From Cyclobacterium sp. SYSU L10401 (GTDB lineage: Bacteria; Bacteroidota; Bacteroidia; Cytophagales; Cyclobacteriaceae), in the NCBI RefSeq assembly GCF_010993705.1, contig NZ_WOFO01000004.1, forward strand, positions 462,503-526,502: a DNA stretch of 64,000 bases. Direction: 5' to 3'. Under the pieces are notes generated by a model that saw only the letters and a list, made by a program, of their open reading frames with translations, was not told the DNA's origin and made no database searches. Shown in pieces: positions 8,499 to 17,661 of this stretch (the stretch's first letter is position 1; each line of letters starts with the position of its first letter). The position numbers were made by a program, and so were the translations under genes.

Positions 8499-10160
8499 CT
8501 AATACCCCGCTGCCTGTCCGTCCTTCCTGGATTCTGAAGCCCCGTAATACACCCCATTTTTACGCATAATGGCCTGATACCCGCCAAAGATACCCTTTCC
8601 CATTCGCAGGGTATGGCCTTTGTCCATCAAGTCACGGATCACTTCGTAATCGAACCCTGACTCAAGAAAGGTGCCGCCGCTACTGAGGTTTTCGTCCCGA
8701 TGATAAATTCGGGGCGCATCTCCTGCTTCCTGCAGGTTCATCTTAAAATCGATGATATTCATGATGATCTGCGCATGTCCCTGCGTTTGCATATCGCCGC
8801 CCATCAGACCAAAACTCATAAAGGGTTTATTATCCTTGGTTACAAAGGCCGGAATGATGGTATGAAAAGGCCGCTTACCGGGCGCATAGTTATTGATATG
8901 CCCTTCTTCCAAAATAAATCCGGCACCCCTGTTTTGCAGTACAAAGCCCAATCCGGCCGGAACCACTCGGGAACCAAATAGCGCCGAATTGCTTTGAATC
9001 AGGGAGACCATATTGCCATCCCCATCCGCAACTGTCAGGTAGATCGTGTGGTCACCTGATGTTAATCCTTCTTCAAACGTTCCTGCCCTTTCGGGATCAA
9101 TCAGTTTTCTGCGTTCTGCTGCATATTCCTCCGATAATAACCGCTTCAGGGGAATCGTGCCGAAATTGGGGTCTCCATAGTAGGTGGTCATATCCGCATA
9201 GGCCAACTTTTTGGCTTCTAAAAAGGTATGGATATGGGCGGCACTGCCATAGCCCATGCTGGCCAGGTCGAATCCTTTGATGATATTCAGCATCTGAAGG
9301 GCCGCCATTCCCTGACCGTTGGGTGGCATTTCCCAAATATCGTAACCACGATAGTTGATCGATACCGGATCAACCCACTCGGGCTCGTTGTTTGCCAGAT
9401 CTGCTGTGCTGAGGTAGCCACCTTCCGCTTGTACCTGATCGGCGATGGTTTGGGCGACTTTTCCCGTGTAAAACCCGTCCCTTCCCTCGTTAGCGATGAT
9501 TTCCAGGGTATTTGCCAGTTCCGGATTTGAAAATAGCTCCCCTAAACGCGGAAGCCTGCCTTCATCCGTAAAGTAGGTTGCCTCAAAGGATGGATTGTCC
9601 CGCCCCAAATTGACAGTTGAAAAATTATCCGATACCTCGGAAGAAACGGGGATACCTTCCCGGGCGTAATTGATAGTAGGCTCAAGCAAATCGCTAAACG
9701 CCAACTGTCCAAATTTTTCGTGCAAGGCAAACCAACCTCCCACAGCACCGGGAGTTGTAACAGACAGCGGACCTGTAGTACGGCTTTTACCCGCTTCGAC
9801 CTCGGCTTTAAATTTGTCTACCGTTAGGCTGCCCGGTGATTTTCCGCTGGCATTGAGACCATACAATTGCTGGGTTTTCTCATCCCAGACAATGGCAAAT
9901 AAATCTCCACCGATGCCATTGTTTCCAGGATCGGCAAATCCCAAAAAAGCATTCGCCGCGATGGCTGCATCCACGGCACTCCCTCCGCGCTTGAGGATGT
10001 CGATGGCAATCTGGGTGGCCAGCGGATGATTGGTGGCCGCCATTCCATTCCGGGCCAATACTTCAGACCGGGTGGCAAAGGCCTTGCCCGACAACCTGTC
10101 CTGGGCTTGCGATAAGTGGAGCGATGTCAGTAGTAAGAATAGTGAAAAGAGCGCTTTCAT
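8499..10160 (-). CDS. ggt: gamma-glutamyltransferase
   Basis: The 553-residue precursor has a signal peptide (residues 1-19, ending LSQAQ), so it works in the periplasm or outside. It aligns by eye with gamma-glutamyltranspeptidase along its length: AATNHPLATQIAIDILKRGG near the N-terminus, NNGIGGDLFAIVW, TTPGAVGGW, and the autocleavage site. The nucleophile is Thr372 in DHTIYLTVADGDGNMVS; E. coli has TTHYSVVD there, so TTH is TIY here. The later FGSRV and GLMGGDMQTQGHAQ segments belong to the small subunit. The family hydrolyses or transfers the gamma-glutamyl group of glutathione and similar peptides. It stands alone, between two repeat-bearing gaps. No truncation is seen. Confidence 0.92.
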   Translation of the reverse strand: MKALFSLFLLLTSLHLSQAQDRLSGKAFATRSEVLARNGMAATNHPLATQIAIDILKRGGSAVDAAIAANAFLGFADPGNNGIGGDLFAIVWDEKTQQLYGLNASGKSPGSLTVDKFKAEVEAGKSRTTGPLSVTTPGAVGGWFALHEKFGQLAFSDLLEPTINYAREGIPVSSEVSDNFSTVNLGRDNPSFEATYFTDEGRLPRLGELFSNPELANTLEIIANEGRDGFYTGKVAQTIADQVQAEGGYLSTADLANNEPEWVDPVSINYRGYDIWEMPPNGQGMAALQMLNIIKGFDLASMGYGSAAHIHTFLEAKKLAYADMTTYYGDPNFGTIPLKRLLSEEYAAERRKLIDPERAGTFEEGLTSGDHTIYLTVADGDGNMVSLIQSNSALFGSRVVPAGLGFVLQNRGAGFILEEGHINNYAPGKRPFHTIIPAFVTKDNKPFMSFGLMGGDMQTQGHAQIIMNIIDFKMNLQEAGDAPRIYHRDENLSSGGTFLESGFDYEVIRDLMDKGHTLRMGKGIFGGYQAIMRKNGVYYGASESRKDGQAAGY

Positions 10161-10471
10161 TTTGTTTGGTATTTAGTGGTACGGGTTAAAGGGTCTGCAA
10201 CAGGACCTTGATTTCCTCATCTGGCGAAACTAGCCCTTCCGGCTCTAGTAAATCCGTTATTCGGACCAATGGAATGGAACTGCCCGCAAATGCCCCCATC
10301 GCTTCTCTAATCGAATCGAAAAGGGTACAAAGGATTCATTTGGCATTTCCGGAGATTAAGCTATGAAAAAAAAGCCAAATCGTCACGGAAAAAAACGTGA
10401 AAGTCTTTCTTATTGCACCAAGCTGAGCGGGGCAATGAACAACTGATGCATGATTTGAGGATGTGGTGATG
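10161..10471. other. gene-free stretch upstream of the MITE-like repeat
   Basis: No convincing coding frame was seen. It should contain the promoter of the gamma-glutamyltransferase gene, which reads leftward. Base composition is ordinary for the window. Confidence 0.4.
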
Positions 10472-10639
10472 CCGTCACTGCGAGGGTGCAAACGGAGTCC
10501 AGTCGAATGGTCGTAATCGCCCCGGCACCTGCGGCAGTCTGTCGGTGTGCGAATCCATCATTCGTTTTTGGAGGGCATTCCACGGAGGACTTCCGGTTTC
10601 GCTTCGGATCAGATTGCTTCGCTGCGCTCGCAATGACGG
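10472..10639. repeat. 168-bp MITE-like element with terminal inverted repeats
   Basis: The left end CCGTCACTGCGAGGG and the complement of the right end, CCGTCATTGCGAGCG, match at 13 of 15 positions. The interior contains the GATTGCTTCGCTGCGCTCGCAATGACGG type of sequence found as dispersed repeats in many bacterial genomes. No open frame of its own is convincing; the ATG frame at 10486-10680 lies within it and has a composition unlike a protein. It sits directly upstream of the vapBC pair. Confidence 0.6.
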
Positions 10640-10702
10640 TGGTTGATGATTTTCAACTGTTATTCACTATTTATATTTGAACTTAAATTTTCATAAAATA
10701 GG

Positions 10703-10732
10703 TTATATTAGCATATATTTTTATGCGTATAA
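10703..10732 (+). promoter_or_regulatory. candidate VapBC operator palindrome
   Basis: An imperfect inverted repeat: GCATA (10711-10715) with TATGC (10722-10726), flanked by TTATA (10703-10707) and TATAA (10728-10732), spacers unequal by two bases. It ends 12 bases before the vapB start, a position suited to autoregulation by the antitoxin complex. Confidence 0.4.
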
Positions 10733-10744
10733 ACACCAAAAATT

Positions 10745-10936
10745 ATGAGAACTACCTTGGAAATACCCGAAAAGCTGATTAAAGAAGCGATGGAGCTTAC
10801 AGGCGCTAAAACGAAAAGCCAGTTAATAAAAGAGGCATTGGAAGACCAAATAGCACGCATAAAAAGAAAACGATTGATCGCCTACAAAGGAACCATTGAT
10901 CTGGAAATTGACTTGGATGACCTTAGAAAGCGATAG
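10745..10936 (+). CDS. vapB: VapB-type antitoxin
   Basis: The 63-residue protein begins MRTTLEIPEKLIKEAMELTG, the ribbon-helix-helix start typical of VapB (type II TA, DUF2191-like) antitoxins, and ends in a charged, probably disordered tail (LEIDLDDLRKR) of the kind that wraps the toxin. It would bind the operator upstream as well as VapC. The vapC ATG follows after a single base past the stop codon, which points to translational coupling in a two-gene operon. Confidence 0.88.
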   Translation: MRTTLEIPEKLIKEAMELTGAKTKSQLIKEALEDQIARIKRKRLIAYKGTIDLEIDLDDLRKR

Positions 10937-10937
10937 G

Positions 10938-11324
10938 ATGTCTGGTCACAGGGTTTTGGTCGATAGTTCGGTTTGGATTGACTATTTCAAGTCTGGAAAT
11001 ATCCCCATTCTCGACCGGATGATCACAGAGGATTTGGTATGTATCAACGAGTTAATTTTGACGGAGTTATCGCCTTTTTTGGAACATAAAGGCAGGTATG
11101 ACATCCTGGAAAACCTTCTTGAATTAGAAATGATTCCCCTGTCCATTGATTGGCAACTCATCCAAAAATACCAACTTTTGAATCTTCAAAAAGGTGTCAA
11201 TAAGGTCGGTATTCCTGATTTGATCATTCTGCAACAAGTAATTCATCAAAGGATATCCCTTTTCAGTTTTGACAAGCATTTTAAATTAATGCAGGATTAT
11301 TTAAACTTTGAACTGATAGCATAA
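10938..11324 (+). CDS. vapC: VapC-type PIN-domain ribonuclease toxin
   Basis: The start at 10938 is chosen because it immediately follows the antitoxin stop and puts VLVDSSVWIDYF at the N-terminus as in other PIN domains; an upstream in-frame ATG at 10896 overlaps vapB. The 128-residue protein keeps the four acidic residues of the metal site: D9 (VDSSVWID), E43 (LTELS), D94 (GIPDLIIL) and D112 (FSFDKHF). PIN toxins of this family cut tRNA or rRNA and stop translation. All key residues are present, so the toxin looks active. The MITE-like repeat upstream and the degenerate DNA downstream suggest a mobile origin. Confidence 0.9.
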   Translation: MSGHRVLVDSSVWIDYFKSGNIPILDRMITEDLVCINELILTELSPFLEHKGRYDILENLLELEMIPLSIDWQLIQKYQLLNLQKGVNKVGIPDLIILQQVIHQRISLFSFDKHFKLMQDYLNFELIA

Positions 11325-11525
11325 GGGAGCATGAGGATGCATATAAAAATAATTCAAACAATGCATTCACTTTTGATTATTCAGAATAATCTCTAGCCCT
11401 TCACCCCCATGCTTCTTTCCTTTAAAAGGCGGATATTGGAATAATCGGGCATCGGAATAAAGGTCGGCAAGAAAAAGAGGGACGACCCTTAGGCCCCGCT
11501 CAGCGTGAACCAAATTAACCTTTCA

Positions 11526-11563
11526 CCTTTGCGCCCTCTGTGGCTCATTGTGTCCTCTGTGAC
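11526..11563. repeat. low-complexity repeat, GCGCCCTCTGTGGCTC type
   Basis: The tract TTTGCGCCCTCTGTGGCTC followed by ATTGTGTCCTCTGTGAC repeats the CCTCTGTG core with about 18-base period. A related purine version lies at 33905-33942. Gene-free gap 11325-11602 otherwise holds nothing recognised. Confidence 0.35.
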
Positions 11564-11602
11564 AAATATTTATTGCACTGCCTCGGATTTTTGCGTCACC
11601 TC

Positions 11603-12928
11603 CTACTCCACCACTTCCTCCCTATCCACCCATTCCCCGTTGAGCATGACTTTTTTGATGGCATACATGGCTTTGATATCCACGGAGGGGTCGCCTTCCA
11701 CCAGGATCAGGTCGGCTAGCTTGCCGGGCTCAATACTGCCCAGACGGTCCTGGGTACGGAAATAACGGGCGTTATAAAGGGTACTGCTGGAAATGGCCTC
11801 CAGCGGCGTCATACCGGCAGCAACCAATAGCTCCATCTCCCGCTGGTAGGCAAGGCCGGGTTGGGCGTATTTACCGGAATTGTGGGAACCAGTAACCACC
11901 GTGACTCCTGCCTGATGCGCCATGCCGACGAAATCAAGCATGTTTTGGAAGGCCTTTGCCTGGTACTCCTCGTCACCAACCTGCCTTTCAAAGGTGGTCA
12001 GGGTGGGTGACAATACCACCTTATTTTTCACCGCCAGGGCAAGCACCTCTTTCACCCGGTCAGCGGACAAATCTATCTTCGACCACAGGCGGTACCTGCC
12101 TTCCCTTCTGTAATTATTATCTGCCTGAACGCCTTCCCTGAATGCTTTCGCGTCTTCTGGATCGGCCAGGGAGGTACCGAAGGAGGTGATGTGTTCGATG
12201 CCCTGAAGCCCTGCCATCATGGCATCATCGGCATCTACCAGCTCCAAATGCGCTACTACGGGTATGTGGTAGAAATCAGCCGTCTGGATCACCGTCTCGA
12301 AATACTTTAGCGGAAGCCTGAAATAAATTTTAATACCAGATCCTCCCTGCTTCACATAGTCCTTTATCAGCGTTTGGATATGATCCTTACTTCTTATCAG
12401 GGCAGCCTGATCCAGGTAGACCCCCGGATAGCCGTCCAGATGGGCTCCTGTCAGGTACACCCGGGGCATTTTGGCCTGGGCAAAGTGGAGCGACTGGTAA
12501 AACCGAAAGGGGTGTCCCGGATCCCTGACAGTCGTCACCCCATTGGTAAGAATGGCATGTAATGCCTTGTTGTTGTTTACATTATGTAAATGGGAATCCA
12601 TCAGACCCGGCAGCAGGCTCATTCCGGTACCATCCATTATTTCAGCTCCTTCCGGAATGGCTACCTGTTCTTCAGTACCTGCTTCCCATATGCGATTGCC
12701 TTTGATCAGCACGACTGCCTTCTCCACTGGCGGCCCTCCAAGCCCATCTATCAGGCGCACATTTACGATGGCACTGACCTGATCATTTGAAGGCCCATCA
12801 GGTGGGTTTACCTCCAAAAGGGAGGGGTTTTGCGCAACAGCCAGCTGGGTAAGGCCTAAAAAATTAAGTATCAGCAAAAAAACAAAACTGTTCGATAATT
12901 TCACCATTTTCTTTGGTTTCACATTCAT
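11603..12928 (-). CDS. secreted amidohydrolase family protein (imidazolonepropionase-like)
   Basis: Of several ATGs, 12928 gives a normal signal peptide (MNVKPKKMVKLSNSFVFLLI, cleavage near AVAQN); a start at 12907 is also possible. The 441-residue product shows the amidohydrolase plan: an N-terminal beta-sandwich strand (VNVRLIDGLGGPPVEKA), the metal motif DSHLHN, GVTTVRDPG, a KIYFRLP lysine segment, VVAHLELVDADD and GIEH histidines, and the C-terminal GSIEPGKLADLILVEGDP. At the place where most members have G-[ST]-D, which supplies the catalytic metal-binding Asp, this protein reads VVTGSHNSGK, with His instead. This may alter or abolish the usual hydrolysis. Substrate unknown; exported members often act on peptides or toxins. 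Confidence 0.85.
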   Translation of the reverse strand: MNVKPKKMVKLSNSFVFLLILNFLGLTQLAVAQNPSLLEVNPPDGPSNDQVSAIVNVRLIDGLGGPPVEKAVVLIKGNRIWEAGTEEQVAIPEGAEIMDGTGMSLLPGLMDSHLHNVNNNKALHAILTNGVTTVRDPGHPFRFYQSLHFAQAKMPRVYLTGAHLDGYPGVYLDQAALIRSKDHIQTLIKDYVKQGGSGIKIYFRLPLKYFETVIQTADFYHIPVVAHLELVDADDAMMAGLQGIEHITSFGTSLADPEDAKAFREGVQADNNYRREGRYRLWSKIDLSADRVKEVLALAVKNKVVLSPTLTTFERQVGDEEYQAKAFQNMLDFVGMAHQAGVTVVTGSHNSGKYAQPGLAYQREMELLVAAGMTPLEAISSSTLYNARYFRTQDRLGSIEPGKLADLILVEGDPSVDIKAMYAIKKVMLNGEWVDREEVVE

Positions 12929-13079
12929 TTGATAACTGGTTATGTTGGATCTTCTAAATGTATTCATCCTTTTCGAACAAAACAAGCAAGGGGAAGGGGG
13001 GCTCGACCCGAAATGGAGATCGGTCCCCGTATTTATTCCATAGCGTCCTTCGTTAAGCCACCGGTTCGAAACAAAATGC

Positions 13080-14378
13080 TCACCTGACCTTTAACCAAGT
13101 GTTTTCGGTCACATTACTCGTCTCCCGAGGGTCCACCTCATACAAGGTAGCACGCTCATTTACCCCGGTATACATGCCATTTAAAAAATGACAGTTGGCT
13201 ACTTTTGCCTGTATCCTTACCAGGGATTGGCCATTTCCCATGATGTTCATGGCCTGAATGGTATGAATTTTACCCGGTAGCGATTCTTCTCCATAGCCCC
13301 TCCCTCCAATCAGCAGGGCTTCATATCGCTCCTCCATGGCCCTAAAAATGACACCACTAATGTAGATATGATGGATTCCTGCCCGGTCGCTGCCCCGTAT
13401 CGCAACCGCGCGGTACCGGTTTTCACAGGAGATATTCGTAATCACCACTTGCTCGATATCATCTTCCGGTCCGTACCAGCGACTGGCTGTTACCATACTC
13501 CCGTTGATATCTCCATTTTGCTTGGGAATATCGGGGGCGGTATCCAAATTAGAAAGCGCTATAAAATCATCCCCTGTTACACCGGAGACATGATCGATCC
13601 GAACGTTTTTACAACCCTGTCTCAGGTTAATCCCATCCTTATTCGCCGTCATCAATTGCTCCCCATCCACGGTCACAAACTCTTCGTTGAAAATAGTCAC
13701 ATCGGATAGGTCTATTCCCACCGTTCGCTCAAAACTAATGGTCCAGCCATGGGCATTTTCAAAACGAACATTTTTTAGATTGAAGTCCCGGACGTATCCG
13801 ATCAACACCATGATATTCCGCCAGTCGCCCGTTTGCTTCAAACCAGGTTTTCCGGCATCACTTCCATAACTTACCCGCCAATTTCCCTTTTCCTGCTCTG
13901 CTTGTGGATTCAGGCTAAGCGTCCTGGCACCGTCACCCGTTGCCCGGGGATTGACCGCCCCTTTGAGTACCGCATTTCCAATTCCGTAAATTCGTATATT
14001 TTCGTTCCAGACCGGGTCAGTAATGCCTTCCCCTACATTGTCCGAACGGAACAGGTTGTCCCTGCTTGTATCAGAGAGTTGCAAGGTGCAATTGTCCAAT
14101 ATCAGCGTCATATTGCTGGGCAACAACAGCGCACTATCAATCATCCATATGGCCGTTCCATTGGCATTTTCCTTCGGAATGCGTACCACTTGGACACGTT
14201 CCTTCGCGGCTTCTATCGCCTGGATAATGCGCTCGGTATCCGTTCCTTCAAATGCATTGGGGGTTACTGTTTGGGGTATCCCAATTCCTCCACTGCCAAT
14301 AGCAAGGTTTTGGAACCCAAAAAGAAAAAACGCCAGGCCGCAATACATTACCCAACGAAAAGAGTTTCTCGTCAACAT
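13080..14378 (-). CDS. secreted right-handed beta-helix protein, GH28 (polygalacturonase)-like
   Basis: The 432-residue protein has a signal peptide (about residues 1-28) followed by AFEGTDTERIIQAIEAAK, the usual N-cap of pectin-acting beta-helix enzymes, then repeated short strands. The segment NKDGINLRQGCKNVRIDHV followed by SGVTGDDFIAL corresponds to the GH28 motifs NTDG and GDDCIA, so two of the three catalytic aspartates appear present. The following GHG motif is not evident (the region reads NRYRAVAIRGSD), so activity on pectin is uncertain. It could be an uncharacterised glycan hydrolase or epimerase-like helix. The gene lies beside the secreted amidohydrolase on the same strand, 151 bases upstream of it, without obvious coupling. 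Confidence 0.75.
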   Translation of the reverse strand: MLTRNSFRWVMYCGLAFFLFGFQNLAIGSGGIGIPQTVTPNAFEGTDTERIIQAIEAAKERVQVVRIPKENANGTAIWMIDSALLLPSNMTLILDNCTLQLSDTSRDNLFRSDNVGEGITDPVWNENIRIYGIGNAVLKGAVNPRATGDGARTLSLNPQAEQEKGNWRVSYGSDAGKPGLKQTGDWRNIMVLIGYVRDFNLKNVRFENAHGWTISFERTVGIDLSDVTIFNEEFVTVDGEQLMTANKDGINLRQGCKNVRIDHVSGVTGDDFIALSNLDTAPDIPKQNGDINGSMVTASRWYGPEDDIEQVVITNISCENRYRAVAIRGSDRAGIHHIYISGVIFRAMEERYEALLIGGRGYGEESLPGKIHTIQAMNIMGNGQSLVRIQAKVANCHFLNGMYTGVNERATLYEVDPRETSNVTENTWLKVR

Positions 14379-14694
14379 AGGGAGGTACTTTTCAACAGAA
14401 TAAAATTAAGTTAGCTCATACGATCGTTCCGCAAATAATGCGAACCTATACCGGATTTCCGTAAAGGAGGTATTTCTACAAGTAATCGAAAAATAGCCAT
14501 CTTTGACGGATAATAAAAATCAGCAATTGTCGGATAGAAAAAACAAGGATCCGTAAAAGGGCAGGAACAAATGAAAAAAGCAGATGAATCCGGAAACGCA
14601 GGTTTCTCCACAGAAATCTTCCCTTTTTTTTCTGGAAATGAGTACTTTCGGTACAATCTATGTTAATACGTAAACTGTTTTTATCGTTAATTTT

Positions 14695-15384
14695 ATGTCC
14701 GAAAATAAACCGGCTGTTTGGCCCTATATTCTTTCCAGTATTTTTTTTGGAACCCTGATCGCTCTTTATTTCCTAAACGACTCGGTTCGGGAATTTTTTT
14801 CAGAGGCCTGGGAGGTGCTTCGCAGCAATGATGAGGAGAGAATATCCAATTGGGTGGAGCAATTTGATTTTTGGGGGCCGCTGCTCATCGTGGCTGCCAT
14901 GACTTTGCAGATGTTTCTGTTTGTGGTTCCCTCCTTTCTATTAATGGTCGTAACGGTAGTTGCCTACGGACCCTGGGCCGGGGCAGGGATCATCCTGGTG
15001 GCGATATTCACGGCTTCCTCCATCGGTTATGGAATAGGAGTTAAATTCGGCACGCCAGTAATCGATCAAATCCTTGGCCAAAAAACAGAAAAGAAAATAT
15101 CCGAATTTCTGGAAGACTATGGCTTTTGGGCCGTCATTGTAACCCGGGTTTCCCCCTTCCTATCCAACGATGCCATCAGCATCATTGCGGGAATGTTGCG
15201 CATGGGCTACTGGAAATTTATCGGCAGCACCATGTTGGGAATAGCCCCGCTTACGGCTGTCACCGCCTTTCTGGGGGAAAATACGGATCGGCTGAAAGGC
15301 GGCTTGGTATGGGTTGGAGCGGTCAGTCTGGTTGGTTTTATTGCCTATGTCTGGTGGGACCGAAAGCGGAAACACAAGAAATAA
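14695..15384 (+). CDS. TVP38/TMEM64 (SNARE-associated/DedA-like) membrane protein
   Basis: The 229-residue protein has about five hydrophobic segments. It carries the family hallmark in the second half: TRVSPFLSNDAISIIAGMLR then MGYWKFIGSTMLGIAPLTAV, with the paired Gly-Met/Gly segments of the VTT domain. VTT/DedA proteins are now linked to flipping of lipid carriers or phospholipids and to membrane homeostasis; which lipid is unknown here. It is monocistronic, reading away from the beta-helix gene. N- and C-terminal lengths are normal. Confidence 0.88.
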   Translation: MSENKPAVWPYILSSIFFGTLIALYFLNDSVREFFSEAWEVLRSNDEERISNWVEQFDFWGPLLIVAAMTLQMFLFVVPSFLLMVVTVVAYGPWAGAGIILVAIFTASSIGYGIGVKFGTPVIDQILGQKTEKKISEFLEDYGFWAVIVTRVSPFLSNDAISIIAGMLRMGYWKFIGSTMLGIAPLTAVTAFLGENTDRLKGGLVWVGAVSLVGFIAYVWWDRKRKHKK

Positions 15385-15917
15385 CGGTAAATTAACTTCC
15401 TCCAGCTCTCTGATATGGGAAAGAAAGGGTTGGCAAAACCTGAATACCAATCTGCTGAAGCAGGGTATAGGCAGAAAGTAAAAAATATTTCATTCGCACA
15501 AAGCAACGACAAATAAAGTCACCACGAATCAACAACTCTTTAGTGGCATATTGATCCTCTGCCCGTATCGGATTAACTGCCTACCATTGGCCCCTAACAA
15601 ATTGAGGGGATGCATCTCCTTTATGGTTAAATGATTATCCCCCATTTCACAGGCAAAAGAAGCCAGAGGCAGAACCAGTGAACAAATCTTTCAGGCCACT
15701 CCCTTCTCCACTTTTACCTCTTTTACTTAATTAAAAAGTTATAGTTTCAAAAAAATCAGTCAAAAATTAAATTAAAAGTCTCTTTAGATAAACAAAATAG
15801 ACCTTAAAGGTGTTTGATCTTTTTTAAAAAAAAATTATTTTTAAAAAATAATTATTCACAAAAACGATTATTTTAATACTTAAAAAGGGTTAATGTTTAA
15901 ATTAAAGAACTTCCTAC
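15385..15917 (+). other. gene-free, increasingly AT-rich region
   Basis: About 530 bases. The first half has ordinary composition without a convincing frame. From about 15720 it becomes nearly pure A/T with poly-A runs, probably including the promoter of the glycine-rich protein gene. Confidence 0.45.
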
Positions 15918-17306
15918 ATGATTATTAAATTTTTACAGTTTTATCTAATCCATATCATTTCATTCCTCGTACTAACAACATCAAATACCTTACTAGCTCA
16001 AAGATTTGAAATCCTTCCACCGGTAACGGACTCAACTCCAGGTATCGGCACGTATTCCGTTCCCACATCCACCAGCCTGCAATCTGGTGAATATGTAGAC
16101 GAGATTGTGCTGACCATAATTATCGTAGGAGGGGGTGGTGGAGGCGGAAGAGGACAAGGAGCAGGAGGCGGAGGAGGAGGCCAGGTAAAGACTTTTACCA
16201 TTGATACCTCTCCTGAAAATTCATTTAACTATACGGTTGGTGCTGGTGGAACCGGTAGTATTACTGACGGTGTTGGTGGTAGCCCCGGAACACCTACACG
16301 TTTTGATACACATACCGCAAACCCCGGTCTAGGTGGTGAAGGTGGAAATGGCGGACGCGGACAGCAATCAGGCATGGGAAGACCAGGGGGAGCCGGAGCT
16401 AGTGCTGGTGGTAACAGGAGAGCAGGTGGCGGTGGTGGTGGAGCTTCTGGCAATGGATCTAATGGGACTGTAAGTAACCGTGGTCAGCCCAGAGCTAACG
16501 GAGGGAATGGAGGAGCCGGATTACTAGGATATGGTGGGGGTGGCGGAGGATCTGCCAGCTCTAGCCGGTTCCAAACCCAAGGTTCTGGAGTAGATGGTGG
16601 TACAAATGGCGCTACAGGAACGGCAACAAATGCCACAAACGGCGGCGGTGGAGGTGGTGGTGGTACCGGAGGTGGGAACGGCGGAAATGGACTGGTAATC
16701 ATCTCTGCTACCCTCATCATACTTCCTGTAGAATATTCCTACATCAATGCATCCTTTGATGAAAAAACGCGCATTGGTACTATTACATGGGGTACTTTTA
16801 AGGAATGGGAAAACTCACACTTCGAAGTAGAGCGTGCGCTTAATAATATAAAGCATTTTGAAAAAATTGGGAAAGTAGAGAGTGTAGGTTATTCCGATCT
16901 TCTCACTGATTACAGCTTTTCTGATGATAATCTCCCTCTTTTTGACTGCATGGCCTATTACAGATTAAAGCAGGTAGACTTTTCTGGCGCTTATACCTAC
17001 AGTAAAACGGTGGGAATAAAGATTTCACAGGTCGGGATAACAAATGGCGTGTGGCGCGCTTACCCCAATCCGACGCTAGGGAAACATCTAAAAATTTCTT
17101 TGGTTAATAAAACTCAGTATACCGATGAACAAATCACCTTTCGAATTATCCATCCAGAGCTGATCACTCCAGCAATCAGGGTCAATTCCGAAAACGAAAT
17201 GAATGAGCAACTGGCAAGCCTTATCTCAAAAATTCCTGGTGGACTAATGGTTATAGAAATCCAATGGGGTCAGAAAGTAGAGTACCTAAAGGTGATAAAG
17301 GAATAA
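15918..17306 (+). CDS. secreted glycine-rich protein with T9SS-type C-terminal domain
   Basis: The 462-residue protein has a signal peptide (residues 1-27, ending LLAQ). A glycine-rich domain follows (about 60-270) with many Gly-Gly runs broken by Asn, Ser and Ala, opening with TIIIVGGGGGGG and closing with GGNGLVIISA; this resembles the glycine-rich domain found in tail-fibre and adhesin-like proteins. Then comes a linker domain (VEYSYINASFDEKTRIGTIT, HFEVERALN, YYRLKQVDFSGAYTYS) that in Bacteroidota usually precedes sorting domains. The C-terminal region starts with WRAYPNPTLGK and ends VEYLKVIKE, the layout of a type A T9SS signal. It should be exported through the outer membrane and displayed or shed. 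Function unknown; the repeat domain suggests adhesion or matrix structure. Confidence 0.78.
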   Translation: MIIKFLQFYLIHIISFLVLTTSNTLLAQRFEILPPVTDSTPGIGTYSVPTSTSLQSGEYVDEIVLTIIIVGGGGGGGRGQGAGGGGGGQVKTFTIDTSPENSFNYTVGAGGTGSITDGVGGSPGTPTRFDTHTANPGLGGEGGNGGRGQQSGMGRPGGAGASAGGNRRAGGGGGGASGNGSNGTVSNRGQPRANGGNGGAGLLGYGGGGGGSASSSRFQTQGSGVDGGTNGATGTATNATNGGGGGGGGTGGGNGGNGLVIISATLIILPVEYSYINASFDEKTRIGTITWGTFKEWENSHFEVERALNNIKHFEKIGKVESVGYSDLLTDYSFSDDNLPLFDCMAYYRLKQVDFSGAYTYSKTVGIKISQVGITNGVWRAYPNPTLGKHLKISLVNKTQYTDEQITFRIIHPELITPAIRVNSENEMNEQLASLISKIPGGLMVIEIQWGQKVEYLKVIKE

Positions 17307-17392
17307 TTCTACATGCTGCTTTGGAAGATTAATCATTAACAAGTTAATGAAGTAAGTAAAAAATCATTGATGATGCAGATGCTTTTAAAATG

Positions 17393-17429
17393 AAAAAAGG
17401 CACTTACAAGATTGCTCTTATAAGTGCCT
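17393..17429 (-). terminator. rho-independent terminator of tRNA-Thr
   Basis: Hairpin arms at 17398-17410 and 17417-17429 (AGGCACTTACAAG with CTTATAAGTGCCT, one G-U pair) followed on the minus strand by a six-T run. It lies 11 bases beyond the tRNA. Confidence 0.85.
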
Positions 17430-17439
17430 GATAATCAAG

Positions 17440-17512
<73 letters not shown>

Positions 17513-17577
17513 TTTTATAGGATGCTCACATGCAAGGAAAAGCGAATATGAATGATGGCTTTCCCCAAATGCGAGTG

Positions 17578-17609
17578 CAAATATAATTTTATACCATTAG
17601 TAATTCAAA
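17578..17609 (-). promoter_or_regulatory. promoter of tRNA-Thr
   Basis: On the minus strand TTTG (17609-17606), a 20-bp spacer, then TATATTTG (17585-17578), a complete match to the Bacteroidota -33/-7 consensus. The tRNA 5' end is about 65 bases downstream. Confidence 0.8.
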
Positions 17610-17661
17610 ATTTCACCCAATAATTTTAAAAAAAATACTTACTTTACTCTGCATGAGTAAA

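Noticed and set aside
10486..10680. 64-codon frame within the MITE-like element
   Set aside because: Lies across the terminal repeat and has no similarity or signal; a chance frame in GC-richer repeat DNA.
15998..16720. Proline-rich minus-strand open frames opposite the glycine-rich gene
   Set aside because: Pro runs are the complement of Gly codons in the real gene; there is no start context, and the plus strand has signal peptide and T9SS domain.
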